The notes under the pieces: model-generated
Told to the model about the DNA's origin: nothing
Databases searched by the model: none
What the model saw: only the letters and a program-made list of their open reading frames with translations
Made by a program: the position numbers and the translations under genes
Source: Dehalococcoidia bacterium
GTDB lineage: Bacteria; Chloroflexota; Dehalococcoidia; JACPQF01
Length of the DNA stretch: 5,189 bases
Reading direction: 5' to 3'
Assembly (NCBI GenBank): GCA_030650265.1
Contig: JAUSEJ010000096.1
Coordinates: forward strand, 1 to 5,189
Shown here: positions 1 to 5,006 of the stretch, piece by piece
Layout of the letters: the number at the start of each line of letters is the position of its first letter
Numbering within the stretch: the stretch's first letter is position 1

Positions 1-1097
1 TCGGTTGTCCGTACGCCGTTGGCGAACGAGAGGATCTGAGTCTTGTAGCTGCGGCTGTCCGGTTGCAAGGCCACTTCCAGCGATACATCCTCCCGTGTCC
101 TGGCAATCGAGATGGGCAACTTGATGAGCGGGGCGCCGCCCGGCATCAGCCTCTGAACGTAGTCCACTAGACCCTTCTCGGAATGAAAAGCCCGATTGAC
201 GTTCTTGCCTTCTTCCTCATCCCAGTAAGTAAAATCTATCTTCAACCCGCGATTAAGACAGGCCGTCGCCTCGAAGCGGAACGTCAGAGCCTCGATGTCG
301 TAGACCACGTCCTCATCGAATATCGTCTGGTCATATAGCCAGGCGATCTGGGTGCCATGCAGCAGGCCCTTGTATGGTACGATCACCGGCTTGCTGAAAG
401 AGCCACCATGCCTGAATTCCTGATGATAGTGCTTGTTGTCCCGCCAGATATCAACCACCAACTCGCTAGAGAGGGCGTTGATGACGGTAAGGCCAACGCC
501 GTGAAGGCCGCCGGCCTGCTTATAGGCGCCGGCTTCGAATTTGCCACCGGTGAAAGGTTTTAGGAATATCCAGGCCGCCGCCGGCAGCACGACGCCGCCA
601 GACTCTTTCGGGTCGATGGGAATACCCCGCGCCTCGTCTCGCACAGTCACCCGACCGTTCTGCTCGATGGTCAGATGCAACGTAGACCCAAAACCGGCGG
701 CGAACTCGTCCACGACGTTGTCGACTGCCTCGTAGATGAGATGCAGGAGGCCGGAAGTGGAGGTGGAGCCGATATACATGCCAGGGCGCTGGCGGATATG
801 CTGGACACCCTCGAGGATTTGAATGTCGGCGCCGGTATAGGCCGCCGCAGTGCCCGTCTCATTCTTCTTGCCCCCGTGCTGACCGGCTGCCCTTCGTTTC
901 GCCACTGCTGGCTTAGTTACTGGCGCGGCCACCACAACGGCAGCCGGAGCGGCCTTCTTGACAACGGTTTTGCTGCTCTCCGTCTTGGCATCAAAGAGAG
1001 ACATCTGCGCCGCGGCATTGGCCGGGGCATGTCCACTGACCTTGGCCGGCGTTTTTGACGCCTTCTTTGTCGATATATCGTCTGCTTTCTTGGTCAA
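1..1097 (-). CDS. gyrB: Type IIA DNA topoisomerase subunit B (GyrB/ParE family), N-terminal part, divergent
   Basis: This is the ATPase subunit of DNA gyrase or topoisomerase IV. It binds and hydrolyses ATP to drive strand passage together with a GyrA/ParC subunit. The frame is open from a TTG at 1097 to the left edge, giving 365 residues; the rest lies outside. Residues 1-86 are a Lys/Ala/Pro-rich, probably disordered tail containing QMSLF (31-35). The GHKL ATPase domain follows: RQRPGMYIG (102-110), YEAVDN with the catalytic Glu123 and Mg-binding Asn127, DEARGIP (154-160), GGKF (184-187) and YKQAGGLHGVG (192-202). The start of the transducer domain follows, ending at SFANGVRTT. Relative to E. 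coli GyrB the numbering is shifted by +81. The G1 box has Ala156 where DxGxG expects Gly, and the stretch before GGKF is unlike the usual AAEVIMTVLHAGGKF. The TTG was chosen because GAGGAG sits 8 bases upstream. An ATG at codon 32 has no ribosome site and would cut the clamp-like motif. Family membership is certain; gyrase versus topo IV versus a paralogue cannot be decided here. Confidence 0.93.
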   Translation of the reverse strand, partial: MTKKADDISTKKASKTPAKVSGHAPANAAAQMSLFDAKTESSKTVVKKAAPAAVVVAAPVTKPAVAKRRAAGQHGGKKNETGTAAAYTGADIQILEGVQHIRQRPGMYIGSTSTSGLLHLIYEAVDNVVDEFAAGFGSTLHLTIEQNGRVTVRDEARGIPIDPKESGGVVLPAAAWIFLKPFTGGKFEAGAYKQAGGLHGVGLTVINALSSELVVDIWRDNKHYHQEFRHGGSFSKPVIVPYKGLLHGTQIAWLYDQTIFDEDVVYDIEALTFRFEATACLNRGLKIDFTYWDEEEGKNVNRAFHSEKGLVDYVQRLMPGGAPLIKLPISIARTREDVSLEVALQPDSRSYKTQILSFANGVRTT

Positions 1098-1105
1098 CTA
1101 CGTCG

Positions 1106-1111
1106 CTCCTC
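1106..1111 (-). promoter_or_regulatory. Ribosome binding site (GAGGAG) for the gyrB-like gene
   Basis: GAGGAG on the minus strand lies 8 bases upstream of TTG at 1097. It is the strongest Shine-Dalgarno match near any candidate start of this gene. It decides the TTG start and hence the presence of the 86-residue N-terminal tail. The later in-frame ATG (codon 32, near 1004) has no comparable site. Confidence 0.7.
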
Positions 1112-1153
1112 GTACCCACCATCGGTAGGGGCGGTGCCCCCGTGCCCACCATC
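1111..1153. repeat. 13-base direct repeat flanking a GC-rich hairpin in the gyrB leader
   Basis: CGTACCCACCATC (1111-1123) and CGTGCCCACCATC (1141-1153) match at 12 of 13 positions and lie 30 bases apart. Between them GGGGC and GCCCC can pair around a short loop. The composition resembles the GTAGGGGC...GCCCC intergenic repeats scattered in many bacterial genomes, a resemblance recalled and not searched. If the promoter near 1300 is used, this lies in the untranslated leader just before the ribosome site. Confidence 0.6.
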
Positions 1154-1164
1154 TGTGTCCCGCT

Positions 1165-1179
1165 AAGGGAAATTCCCTT
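1165..1179. repeat. Short palindrome AAGGGAA-A-TTCCCTT
   Basis: Two perfect 7-base arms surround one central base. The symmetry suits an operator for a dimeric regulator of the gyrB-like gene, whose start is 68 bases downstream. With a 1-base centre it would not form a stable hairpin unless the inner pairs open. No function can be assigned. Confidence 0.35.
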
Positions 1180-1291
1180 TGATGCGGTCCAACAACATCG
1201 GGGGCTATCTTAGCATACTCCGCCAAACTCGTCACGCCAAGATAGTAACTCATCTTACAACCCCGAAACAAGAACGCGTGTTCTATTGGCT

Positions 1292-1321
1292 ATTATGCAC
1301 CATTGTAATCCAATTTGTAAA
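1292..1321 (-). promoter_or_regulatory. Candidate sigma70-type promoter for the gyrB-like gene
   Basis: On the minus strand a -35-like TTTACA (1321-1316) is separated by 18 bases from a -10-like CATAAT (1297-1292), in the most AT-rich part of the interval. Transcription would begin near 1285 and give a leader of about 190 bases. Each hexamer has one or two mismatches to consensus and the spacer is one base long, so this is a plausible candidate only. Confidence 0.4.
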
Positions 1322-1400
1322 CCATTTCTTGATGGCACAGTGTGGCAAGTATGGCGTATCACTTGCGGAGTGGGCGGTGGCAGGAGGTACGCTATCTGAA

Positions 1401-1489
1401 CCGCGGATTCGCCAGATTACGCTGATCACGCTGATTCCAGTGGCGCCATCGACAACAATTGCCAGTTCTACAAGCTGATCTCGCTGATT
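1401..1489. repeat. Degenerate GCTGAT/GCGGATT intergenic repeat cluster
   Basis: GCTGATCACGCTGATT (1421-1436) and GCTGATCTCGCTGATT (1474-1489) agree at 15 of 16 bases. Each contains two GCTGAT units 9 bases apart. Just before, GCGGATTC (1403-1410) and CCAGATTAC (1412-1420) continue the same 9-10 base rhythm. Read on the minus strand this is the AATCAGCGTGATCAGCGTAA type of sequence seen between genes in many unrelated bacterial genomes; that is recollection, not a search. A further fragment, AATCTGCGAAATCC, lies at 1532-1545. Confidence 0.55.
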
Positions 1490-1551
1490 TGGCTCCAAAT
1501 AGGAGTTGCTCGTGCCGAACTCCGTGGAGTCAATCTGCGAAATCCAACAAT

Positions 1552-1573
1552 CCGTCCTTCGGCTGAAGGACGG
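1552..1573 (-). terminator. Stem-loop after the COG3581 gene, possible transcription terminator
   Basis: CCGTCCTTC (1552-1560) and GAAGGACGG (1565-1573) form a perfect 9-bp stem with a 4-base loop, starting 38 bases past the TGA at 1612. On the minus strand the bases after the stem are ATTGTTGGATTT, only modestly T-rich. It is either a weak intrinsic terminator or an mRNA 3'-end stabilising hairpin. Position and stem quality make a role at the end of the rnpB/murE transcription unit likely. Confidence 0.5.
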
Positions 1574-1611
1574 TTCAGACAACGTACCGAGCGCAAGGTG
1601 CCCGAAGCAAA

Positions 1612-2742
1612 TCAGCCCCCCGTACCTACTCCCACGCTGGCGGTTCTTGCCATGCGCTTAATGCCAGAGCGGCGGCGGGCCATGAGGTCGACGGAGGCCT
1701 CGAGGCGGGTGATCATCCCTGCTTTGCCCATTTGCTCGTCGAGAATGAGGGTGAGGACGGGGATGTCGAAATCCTTGACCACCTTGGGAAAGATGTTTTG
1801 GGCGATTATCTCAGGCATGCAGGTGAAAGGCATCACATGGATGATGCCGTCGAAGCCGTCCTGCTTGTGAAGGACGGTCTCGCCAAGGGAGGATATGGCA
1901 TCGCCGGAGACGTCGCGACTGAGATAGGGAAGAGCAGCTTTCTTGACCTTTTTGGCATGACTCATGCCTATCGCTTCGAGAAAGAGCCAGACCTTGCACC
2001 ACTCGGTCAAGTAGGCCGAGCGGTGAACCTCCACGCCTCTGTGCCCCAACTCCTCCTCAAGGTCCATGTTGCAGAACGGGTCGATGGCCATGAAAAACTC
2101 GCCCAAAAAGCCGACCTGAAGGGGATTCGCATTGGGCTTCAGGGGGATGGCGTCCAGTTCCCCGAACAGCTCTCCGTTGGTCTTCTTTAGCTCTTGGGGT
2201 GTGTGGGCGGCGCAGACGCGGTCCCCGGCGTCCCGCCAAATCTTGCTGACCGATCCCTTGACCTTCTCCCTGGGTCGCAAGTAGTGGACACGACGCTCCA
2301 GCGAGTCCATGAGAAGCAGCTGTTGGAGGCCAAATTTCACGTCGCCCAGGACCTCCATCCAGGTCTTCTCCGGCCCCAAGACACTTCTAATGAACTTGGC
2401 CAGGCCAACGATGCCGCCTTCCTGCCAGTTAAAAATAACCATCTGGAAGTCGTAGCCAAGGTCTCGCAGCACGGCCTCGTGGAGTTTGGCGTAGTAGCCC
2501 AAACGGCATAGGCCGGGGCCGCCGATATCCAGCACCGTGTCGGCGCCGAGTTCCAACCCTTCCAACATGTTTCCCAAGAGCATCTTGTAGGGGAGGCAAA
2601 TCCACTCGGGCGAATGCTTGACGCCGAGGGATAAGGTTCGTTTACTGGACTTGGGCGGGACAATGCAAGTGATCCCGTTCTTATCGAACAGGGATTTCAG
2701 GGGTACCCAGGCCGATCCGGCATGGGGAAATGTAACGATCAT
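1612..2742 (-). CDS. DUF2229/COG3581-type protein of the 2-hydroxyacyl-CoA dehydratase/activase superfamily
   Basis: A 376-residue protein recognised as the stand-alone DUF2229/COG3581 type, related to 2-hydroxyacyl-CoA dehydratase components and usually annotated as CoA protein activase. The reaction is unknown. Family-typical blocks: TFPHAGSAWVPLK (4-16), HSPEWICLPYK (43-53), LELGADTV (63-70), GPGLCRLGYY (75-84), GFLGEFFMAIDPFCN (211-225), HVMPFTCMPE (302-311) and IPVLTLILDEQMGKAGMITR (327-346), followed by a short basic tail. Cys49, Cys79 and Cys308 lie in these blocks and could bind an iron-sulfur cluster (inference). There is no signal peptide or membrane segment, so it is cytoplasmic. 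ATG at 2742 was chosen because AGAGGG lies 7 bases upstream and it leaves a 16-base gap after murE. An earlier ATG (2808) would add 22 unfamiliar residues inside the murE 3' end. Relatives are often paired with a second activase-like gene; none is visible here. Confidence 0.85.
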   Translation of the reverse strand: MIVTFPHAGSAWVPLKSLFDKNGITCIVPPKSSKRTLSLGVKHSPEWICLPYKMLLGNMLEGLELGADTVLDIGGPGLCRLGYYAKLHEAVLRDLGYDFQMVIFNWQEGGIVGLAKFIRSVLGPEKTWMEVLGDVKFGLQQLLLMDSLERRVHYLRPREKVKGSVSKIWRDAGDRVCAAHTPQELKKTNGELFGELDAIPLKPNANPLQVGFLGEFFMAIDPFCNMDLEEELGHRGVEVHRSAYLTEWCKVWLFLEAIGMSHAKKVKKAALPYLSRDVSGDAISSLGETVLHKQDGFDGIIHVMPFTCMPEIIAQNIFPKVVKDFDIPVLTLILDEQMGKAGMITRLEASVDLMARRRSGIKRMARTASVGVGTGG

Positions 2743-2749
2743 TGGCAAA

Positions 2750-2755
2750 CCCTCT
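2750..2755 (-). promoter_or_regulatory. Ribosome binding site (AGAGGG) for the COG3581 gene
   Basis: AGAGGG sits in the 16-base murE intergenic gap, 7 bases before ATG at 2742. It supports that start over the in-frame ATG at 2808. It also indicates that the gene is translated independently from a shared murE message. Confidence 0.7.
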
Positions 2756-2758
2756 AAA

Positions 2759-4279
2759 CTACGCCAGACTGGCGTCCTTCCGCCGAAGGATTTCGCGCAC
2801 AACCTCACGGTCGTCGCAGGCCACTCTTAAATGGCCATAATCGATGTACTTCTCGTGGCCCCGGCCGGCAATGAGAACGGCGTCACCTGGCCTCGCTCTC
2901 GCCAGCACCAGCCGGATGGCCTCGAACCGGTCGATAAGCTTCTCATAATTCGTTCCGACTACGGCGCCCGCCTGCTTTGCCCCGGCCTCGACCTGGTCGA
3001 GGATGCGCCCGGGCTCTTCGTGATGCGGGGTATCGGTCGTGATGACAAAGAACTCAGACAACCTGGCGGCCAGCTCACCCATGGCGGGACGCTTGAGCTC
3101 GTCTCGCTCGCCGGGGCAACCGAACACTAACAGAACCCTGCCCGCGGTCTGAGAACGCAAGAAGGTCAGAGATTTCTCCATGGCCGCAGGCGTGTGGGCA
3201 AAATCCACGAAGACCGCGAAAGGCTGGCCGTGATCCACCCTTTCCCATCGTCCGGAGACACCGGAGAAATCGGCAAGACACCGTTGAATCACGTCCAAAG
3301 TAACGCCCAACGTGGAACAGAGCGCGATCGCCGCCAGCGCGTTGTAGACATTGTATCTGGCCAGCAGCCTGGTCGTCAACTCCACCTGGCCCGCGGGCGC
3401 CGTCAGCCGGAACGATGTCCCAGTGCCGGATAGTCTGATATCGTCGGCGCGGAAATCGGCCTCTCTGTCGATGCCGTAGGAGACAACGCGGCCCTTTGCT
3501 ACCTGACGCAGGAAATCGAAGGATCTATCGTCGGCGTTAAGCACGGCAGTCTTGGGAATGCCCTTGTCGATGGACTCGCCGAGAAGGGTGAACAGTCGGG
3601 ACTTGGCTTGCAGGTACTGGTCGACGTCCCGGTGGAAGTCCAGATGCTCGGCGGTCAGATTGGTGAATACGGCCGCATCATATTCGCAGGCCGCCACCCG
3701 ATCGAGAACGAGAGCGTGAGATGTGCTTTCGATAATAGCGAAATCCATTCCTTCTGCTACCATCTCCGCCAGTAACTCCTGTATCGCCGGCGCCTCCGGG
3801 GTGCTCTGGCCGGTCTCGTTTGACCAGAGGCGTTGGCCGATCTTGAAATCGACCGTGCCGATAACGCCGGTAGAGTGACCGGCGGCCTCGAGAATGGCGC
3901 TAACCAGAAAGCTGGTGGTGGTCTTGCCATCCGTGCCAGTTATGCCTACCACCTTGAGCTTGCGGGCTGGGAAGCCTTGCAGGGCGGCGCTAAGGAAGGC
4001 CAAAGCCCGCCGGGCATTTGGCACTATTACGACAGGCACGCCTAAATCGTGAGCCTCTGGCATTCCATCGACTGATCGTTCGGCGACGACCGCCGCCGCC
4101 CCTCGCCTGATGGCCTCGGGGATGAAGGCACGGCCATCGACGCGCAATCCGGGAATGGCGACGAACAGGGAGTTACCGGCGACCTGCCGGGAATCCTGAA
4201 AAATGCCGCCGATATCGGGGTCGCCCTCGCCAAGTATCTGTTTGAGGGGTAAGGCAGATAGTAGCTCAGAGAGCTTCAC
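2759..4279 (-). CDS. murE: UDP-N-acetylmuramoyl-tripeptide synthetase (MurE family Mur ligase)
   Basis: MurE is a cytoplasmic Mur ligase that adds the third amino acid to UDP-MurNAc-L-Ala-D-Glu using ATP. The 506-residue length is normal. N-terminal UDP-binding domain: DSRQVAGNSLFVAIPG (29-44). Central ATPase: P-loop GITGTDGKTTT (112-122), STPEAP (159-164), ESTSHAL (184-190), FTNLTAEHLDFH (205-216), the AKSRLF lysine Lys226 that is carbamylated in the family, and NADD (248-251). C-terminal domain: GVSGRWE (340-346), DFAHTPAAME (359-368), KRPAMGE (396-402), DTPHHEEP (416-423), GRGHE (472-476) and DDRE (489-492). DTPH stands where DAP enzymes have DNPR and Lys enzymes DNPA, so the added residue is uncertain. 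GTG at 4279 was chosen because VKLSELLSALP is the usual MurE N-terminus. Starting from an ATG at 4366 would translate the 3' end of the RNase P RNA. Its ribosome site is weak (GAAAG). It probably shares a transcript with rnpB upstream and the COG3581 gene 16 bases downstream. Confidence 0.95.
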   Translation of the reverse strand: MKLSELLSALPLKQILGEGDPDIGGIFQDSRQVAGNSLFVAIPGLRVDGRAFIPEAIRRGAAAVVAERSVDGMPEAHDLGVPVVIVPNARRALAFLSAALQGFPARKLKVVGITGTDGKTTTSFLVSAILEAAGHSTGVIGTVDFKIGQRLWSNETGQSTPEAPAIQELLAEMVAEGMDFAIIESTSHALVLDRVAACEYDAAVFTNLTAEHLDFHRDVDQYLQAKSRLFTLLGESIDKGIPKTAVLNADDRSFDFLRQVAKGRVVSYGIDREADFRADDIRLSGTGTSFRLTAPAGQVELTTRLLARYNVYNALAAIALCSTLGVTLDVIQRCLADFSGVSGRWERVDHGQPFAVFVDFAHTPAAMEKSLTFLRSQTAGRVLLVFGCPGERDELKRPAMGELAARLSEFFVITTDTPHHEEPGRILDQVEAGAKQAGAVVGTNYEKLIDRFEAIRLVLARARPGDAVLIAGRGHEKYIDYGHLRVACDDREVVREILRRKDASLA

Positions 4280-4302
4280 GGTCTTGCTTTCATGGGTGAA
4301 GA

Positions 4303-4692
4303 ATAGACCCAACTGGGTCTGTAAGCCGAGTTCTGTATCCGGGAGTTTACCCCGAATGGTGATCATCTATCTAGGATGTCAGTTACCTGACACCTCAAGC
4401 GACCAACCCGAGGACAGGACGGGCACGCCTTATAGTCCTCCTATTAGGTCTTGCTCCAAATGGGGTTTGCCTAGCCGACCGGTCACCCGGCCGCTGGTGA
4501 GCTCTTACCCCACCGTTTCACCCTTACCGACCGCAACTCAGCGGCTTGCGCCCCTGGGTCCGTCTAGGCGGTATGTTTCTGTGGCACTTTCCGTAGGGTC
4601 ACCCCTCCTGGGAGTTACCCAGCACTCTGCCCGTTGGAGCTCGGACTTTCCTCGAACCTTGCAGCTCGCGATCACCTGACTCAGTTGGATCT
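4303..4692 (-). ncRNA. rnpB: RNase P RNA, bacterial type A
   Basis: This is the catalytic RNA that removes 5' leaders from pre-tRNA, working with the RnpA protein. Conserved blocks in order on the minus strand: GAGGAAAGTCCG, TGCTGGGTAACTCCCAG, CACAGAAACATACCGCC, AGGGTGAAACGGTG followed by GGTAAGAGC, GGAGCAAGACC, GCTTGAGG, AGATAGATGATCACC and ACAGAACTCGGCTTA. P2 is a perfect GGTGATC/GATCACC helix (4676-4670 with 4364-4358). P1 pairs GAUCCAACUGAGUC (from 4691) with GACCCAACUGGGUC (from 4319), with an internal loop and one mismatch. A P19 hairpin (4339-4354) is present. The length of about 390 nt is normal. Ends are set by P1 and by the promoter at 4698-4727, and are accurate to a few bases. Identification is certain. 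Confidence 0.97.
4305..4320 (-). other. Self-complementary 3' strand of rnpB P1, possible processing or attenuation hairpin
   Basis: AGACCCA-AC-TGGGTCT has two perfect 7-base arms around 2 bases and is followed on the minus strand by ATTCTT. It is also the 3' strand of RNase P helix P1, so the two pairings exclude each other. It could be a weak terminator or processing signal between rnpB and murE. The very small loop and the short T-tract make this uncertain. Confidence 0.35.
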
Positions 4693-4697
4693 ACGGT

Positions 4698-4727
4698 AGT
4701 TTACCACGGCCTTCCGAGATGCGTCAA
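4698..4727 (-). promoter_or_regulatory. Sigma70-type promoter of rnpB
   Basis: TTGACG (4727-4722), an 18-base spacer and TAAACT (4703-4698) on the minus strand place transcription start at about 4690-4692. That is exactly where the 5' strand of RNase P helix P1 begins. The agreement of two independent signals makes this a strong call. It may also drive murE and the COG3581 gene by read-through, because only 23 bases separate the rnpB 3' end from the murE start. Confidence 0.75.
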
Positions 4728-4838
4728 CGAACGGATACAGGCGAAGGCGGCGCTTCAAGTTGATGCCATTTGCACGGTAGCAAGACTGCAATGCCGGACA
4801 GAGTCGCAGATCGCCATGAGTAACGAGCCTTACAACCA

Positions 4839-4941
4839 AAACCCGCCTTAGGCTGAAGCCATAGGCTAACAGCCGAAGCACGCTAAAGCGTGCTGGGAGA
4901 CCAGGTTGGTCGTTCTCTAGCACGCTTTAGCGCGCTTGCGC
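4839..4941. repeat. REP/BIME-like palindromic repeat cluster
   Basis: AGCACGCTAAAGCGTGCT (4877-4894) is itself a hairpin, with 7-bp arms and loop TAAA. It recurs inverted as AGCACGCTTTAGCGCGCT (4919-4936), matching the reverse complement at 17 of 18 bases. The 24-base spacer contains another hairpin, GACCA-GGT-TGGTC (4899-4911). On the left flank are GGCTGAAGCC (4851-4860) and AGGCTAACAGCC (4863-4874), each a small stem-loop. CGCGC-TT-GCGCG follows on the right. An inverted pair of palindromes around a spacer is the layout of REP/BIME elements mobilised by RAYT transposases; no such gene is in the window. On the minus strand GCCTAAGGC followed by GGGTTTT at the left end could also terminate the gene at 5007. 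Confidence 0.65.
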
Positions 4942-4948
4942 GATTAGA

Positions 4949-4966
4949 CTGATGATTGATCATCAG
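4949..4966. repeat. Small perfect palindrome CTGATGA-TTGA-TCATCAG
   Basis: Seven-base arms surround a 4-base centre, 40 bases past the stop codon at 5007. No T-tract follows on the minus strand, so it is not a classical terminator. It could be a 3'-end hairpin of the upstream gene or a protein-binding site. Confidence 0.4.
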
Positions 4967-5006
4967 GCGACCGGGAGCAGGACTTGACCAAGTCTCGTTT
5001 TCCTAT

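Larger units (their letters stand above)
1098..1611. other. 514-base non-coding interval between the COG3581 gene and the gyrB-like gene
   Basis: No convincing gene is seen in this interval. The two ~99-codon open frames, one per strand, overlap each other, have no recognisable motifs, and one of them translates repeat units. The interval holds, from the gyrB side: a ribosome site, a direct repeat with a GC hairpin (1111-1153), a short near-perfect palindrome (1165-1179), an AT-rich stretch with a candidate promoter (1292-1321), degenerate 9-10 base repeats (1401-1489) and a strong stem-loop (1552-1573). Confidence 0.7.
4695..5006. other. 312-base non-coding interval upstream of rnpB
   Basis: No gene is supported here. 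The interval holds the rnpB promoter next to the RNA, then about 100 featureless bases (4728-4838), a cluster of palindromic repeats (4839-4941) and a small palindrome (4949-4966). The only sizeable open frame runs through the repeats and into rnpB and has no recognisable protein features. Confidence 0.65.

Noticed and set aside
1293..1301. TTATGCACC, an 8/9 match to a DnaA box
   Set aside because: It is a single site overlapping the candidate -10 element. No cluster of boxes, AT-rich unwinding region or dnaA/dnaN gene is present, so an origin is not supported.
1111..1489. Possible CRISPR or other repeat array
   Set aside because: There are only two copies of each repeat, of unequal type, without uniform spacers.
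1179..1582. Two ~99-codon open frames on opposite strands
   Set aside because: They overlap each other, have no ribosome site or recognisable motif, and the minus-strand one encodes the repeat units (ISVISVIWRI).
1732..2190. 152-codon plus-strand frame opposite the COG3581 gene, and similar frames opposite gyrB, murE and rnpB
   Set aside because: These are antisense shadows of strongly supported minus-strand genes and have no family resemblance.
2743..2808. Extension of the COG3581 protein to an ATG at 2808
   Set aside because: It would overlap the end of murE by about 50 bases, adds residues not seen in the family, and ignores the ribosome site before 2742.
4280..4366. Extension of murE to an ATG at 4366, giving 535 residues
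   Set aside because: The added 29 residues are a translation of the RNase P RNA 3' end (P2 3' strand, P19, the ACAGAACTCGGCTTA block). The family N-terminus begins at the GTG at 4279.
4681..4923. 80-codon open frame on the minus strand upstream of rnpB
   Set aside because: It starts inside the inverted repeat, crosses the rnpB promoter and ends in the RNA. Its product is basic and featureless.
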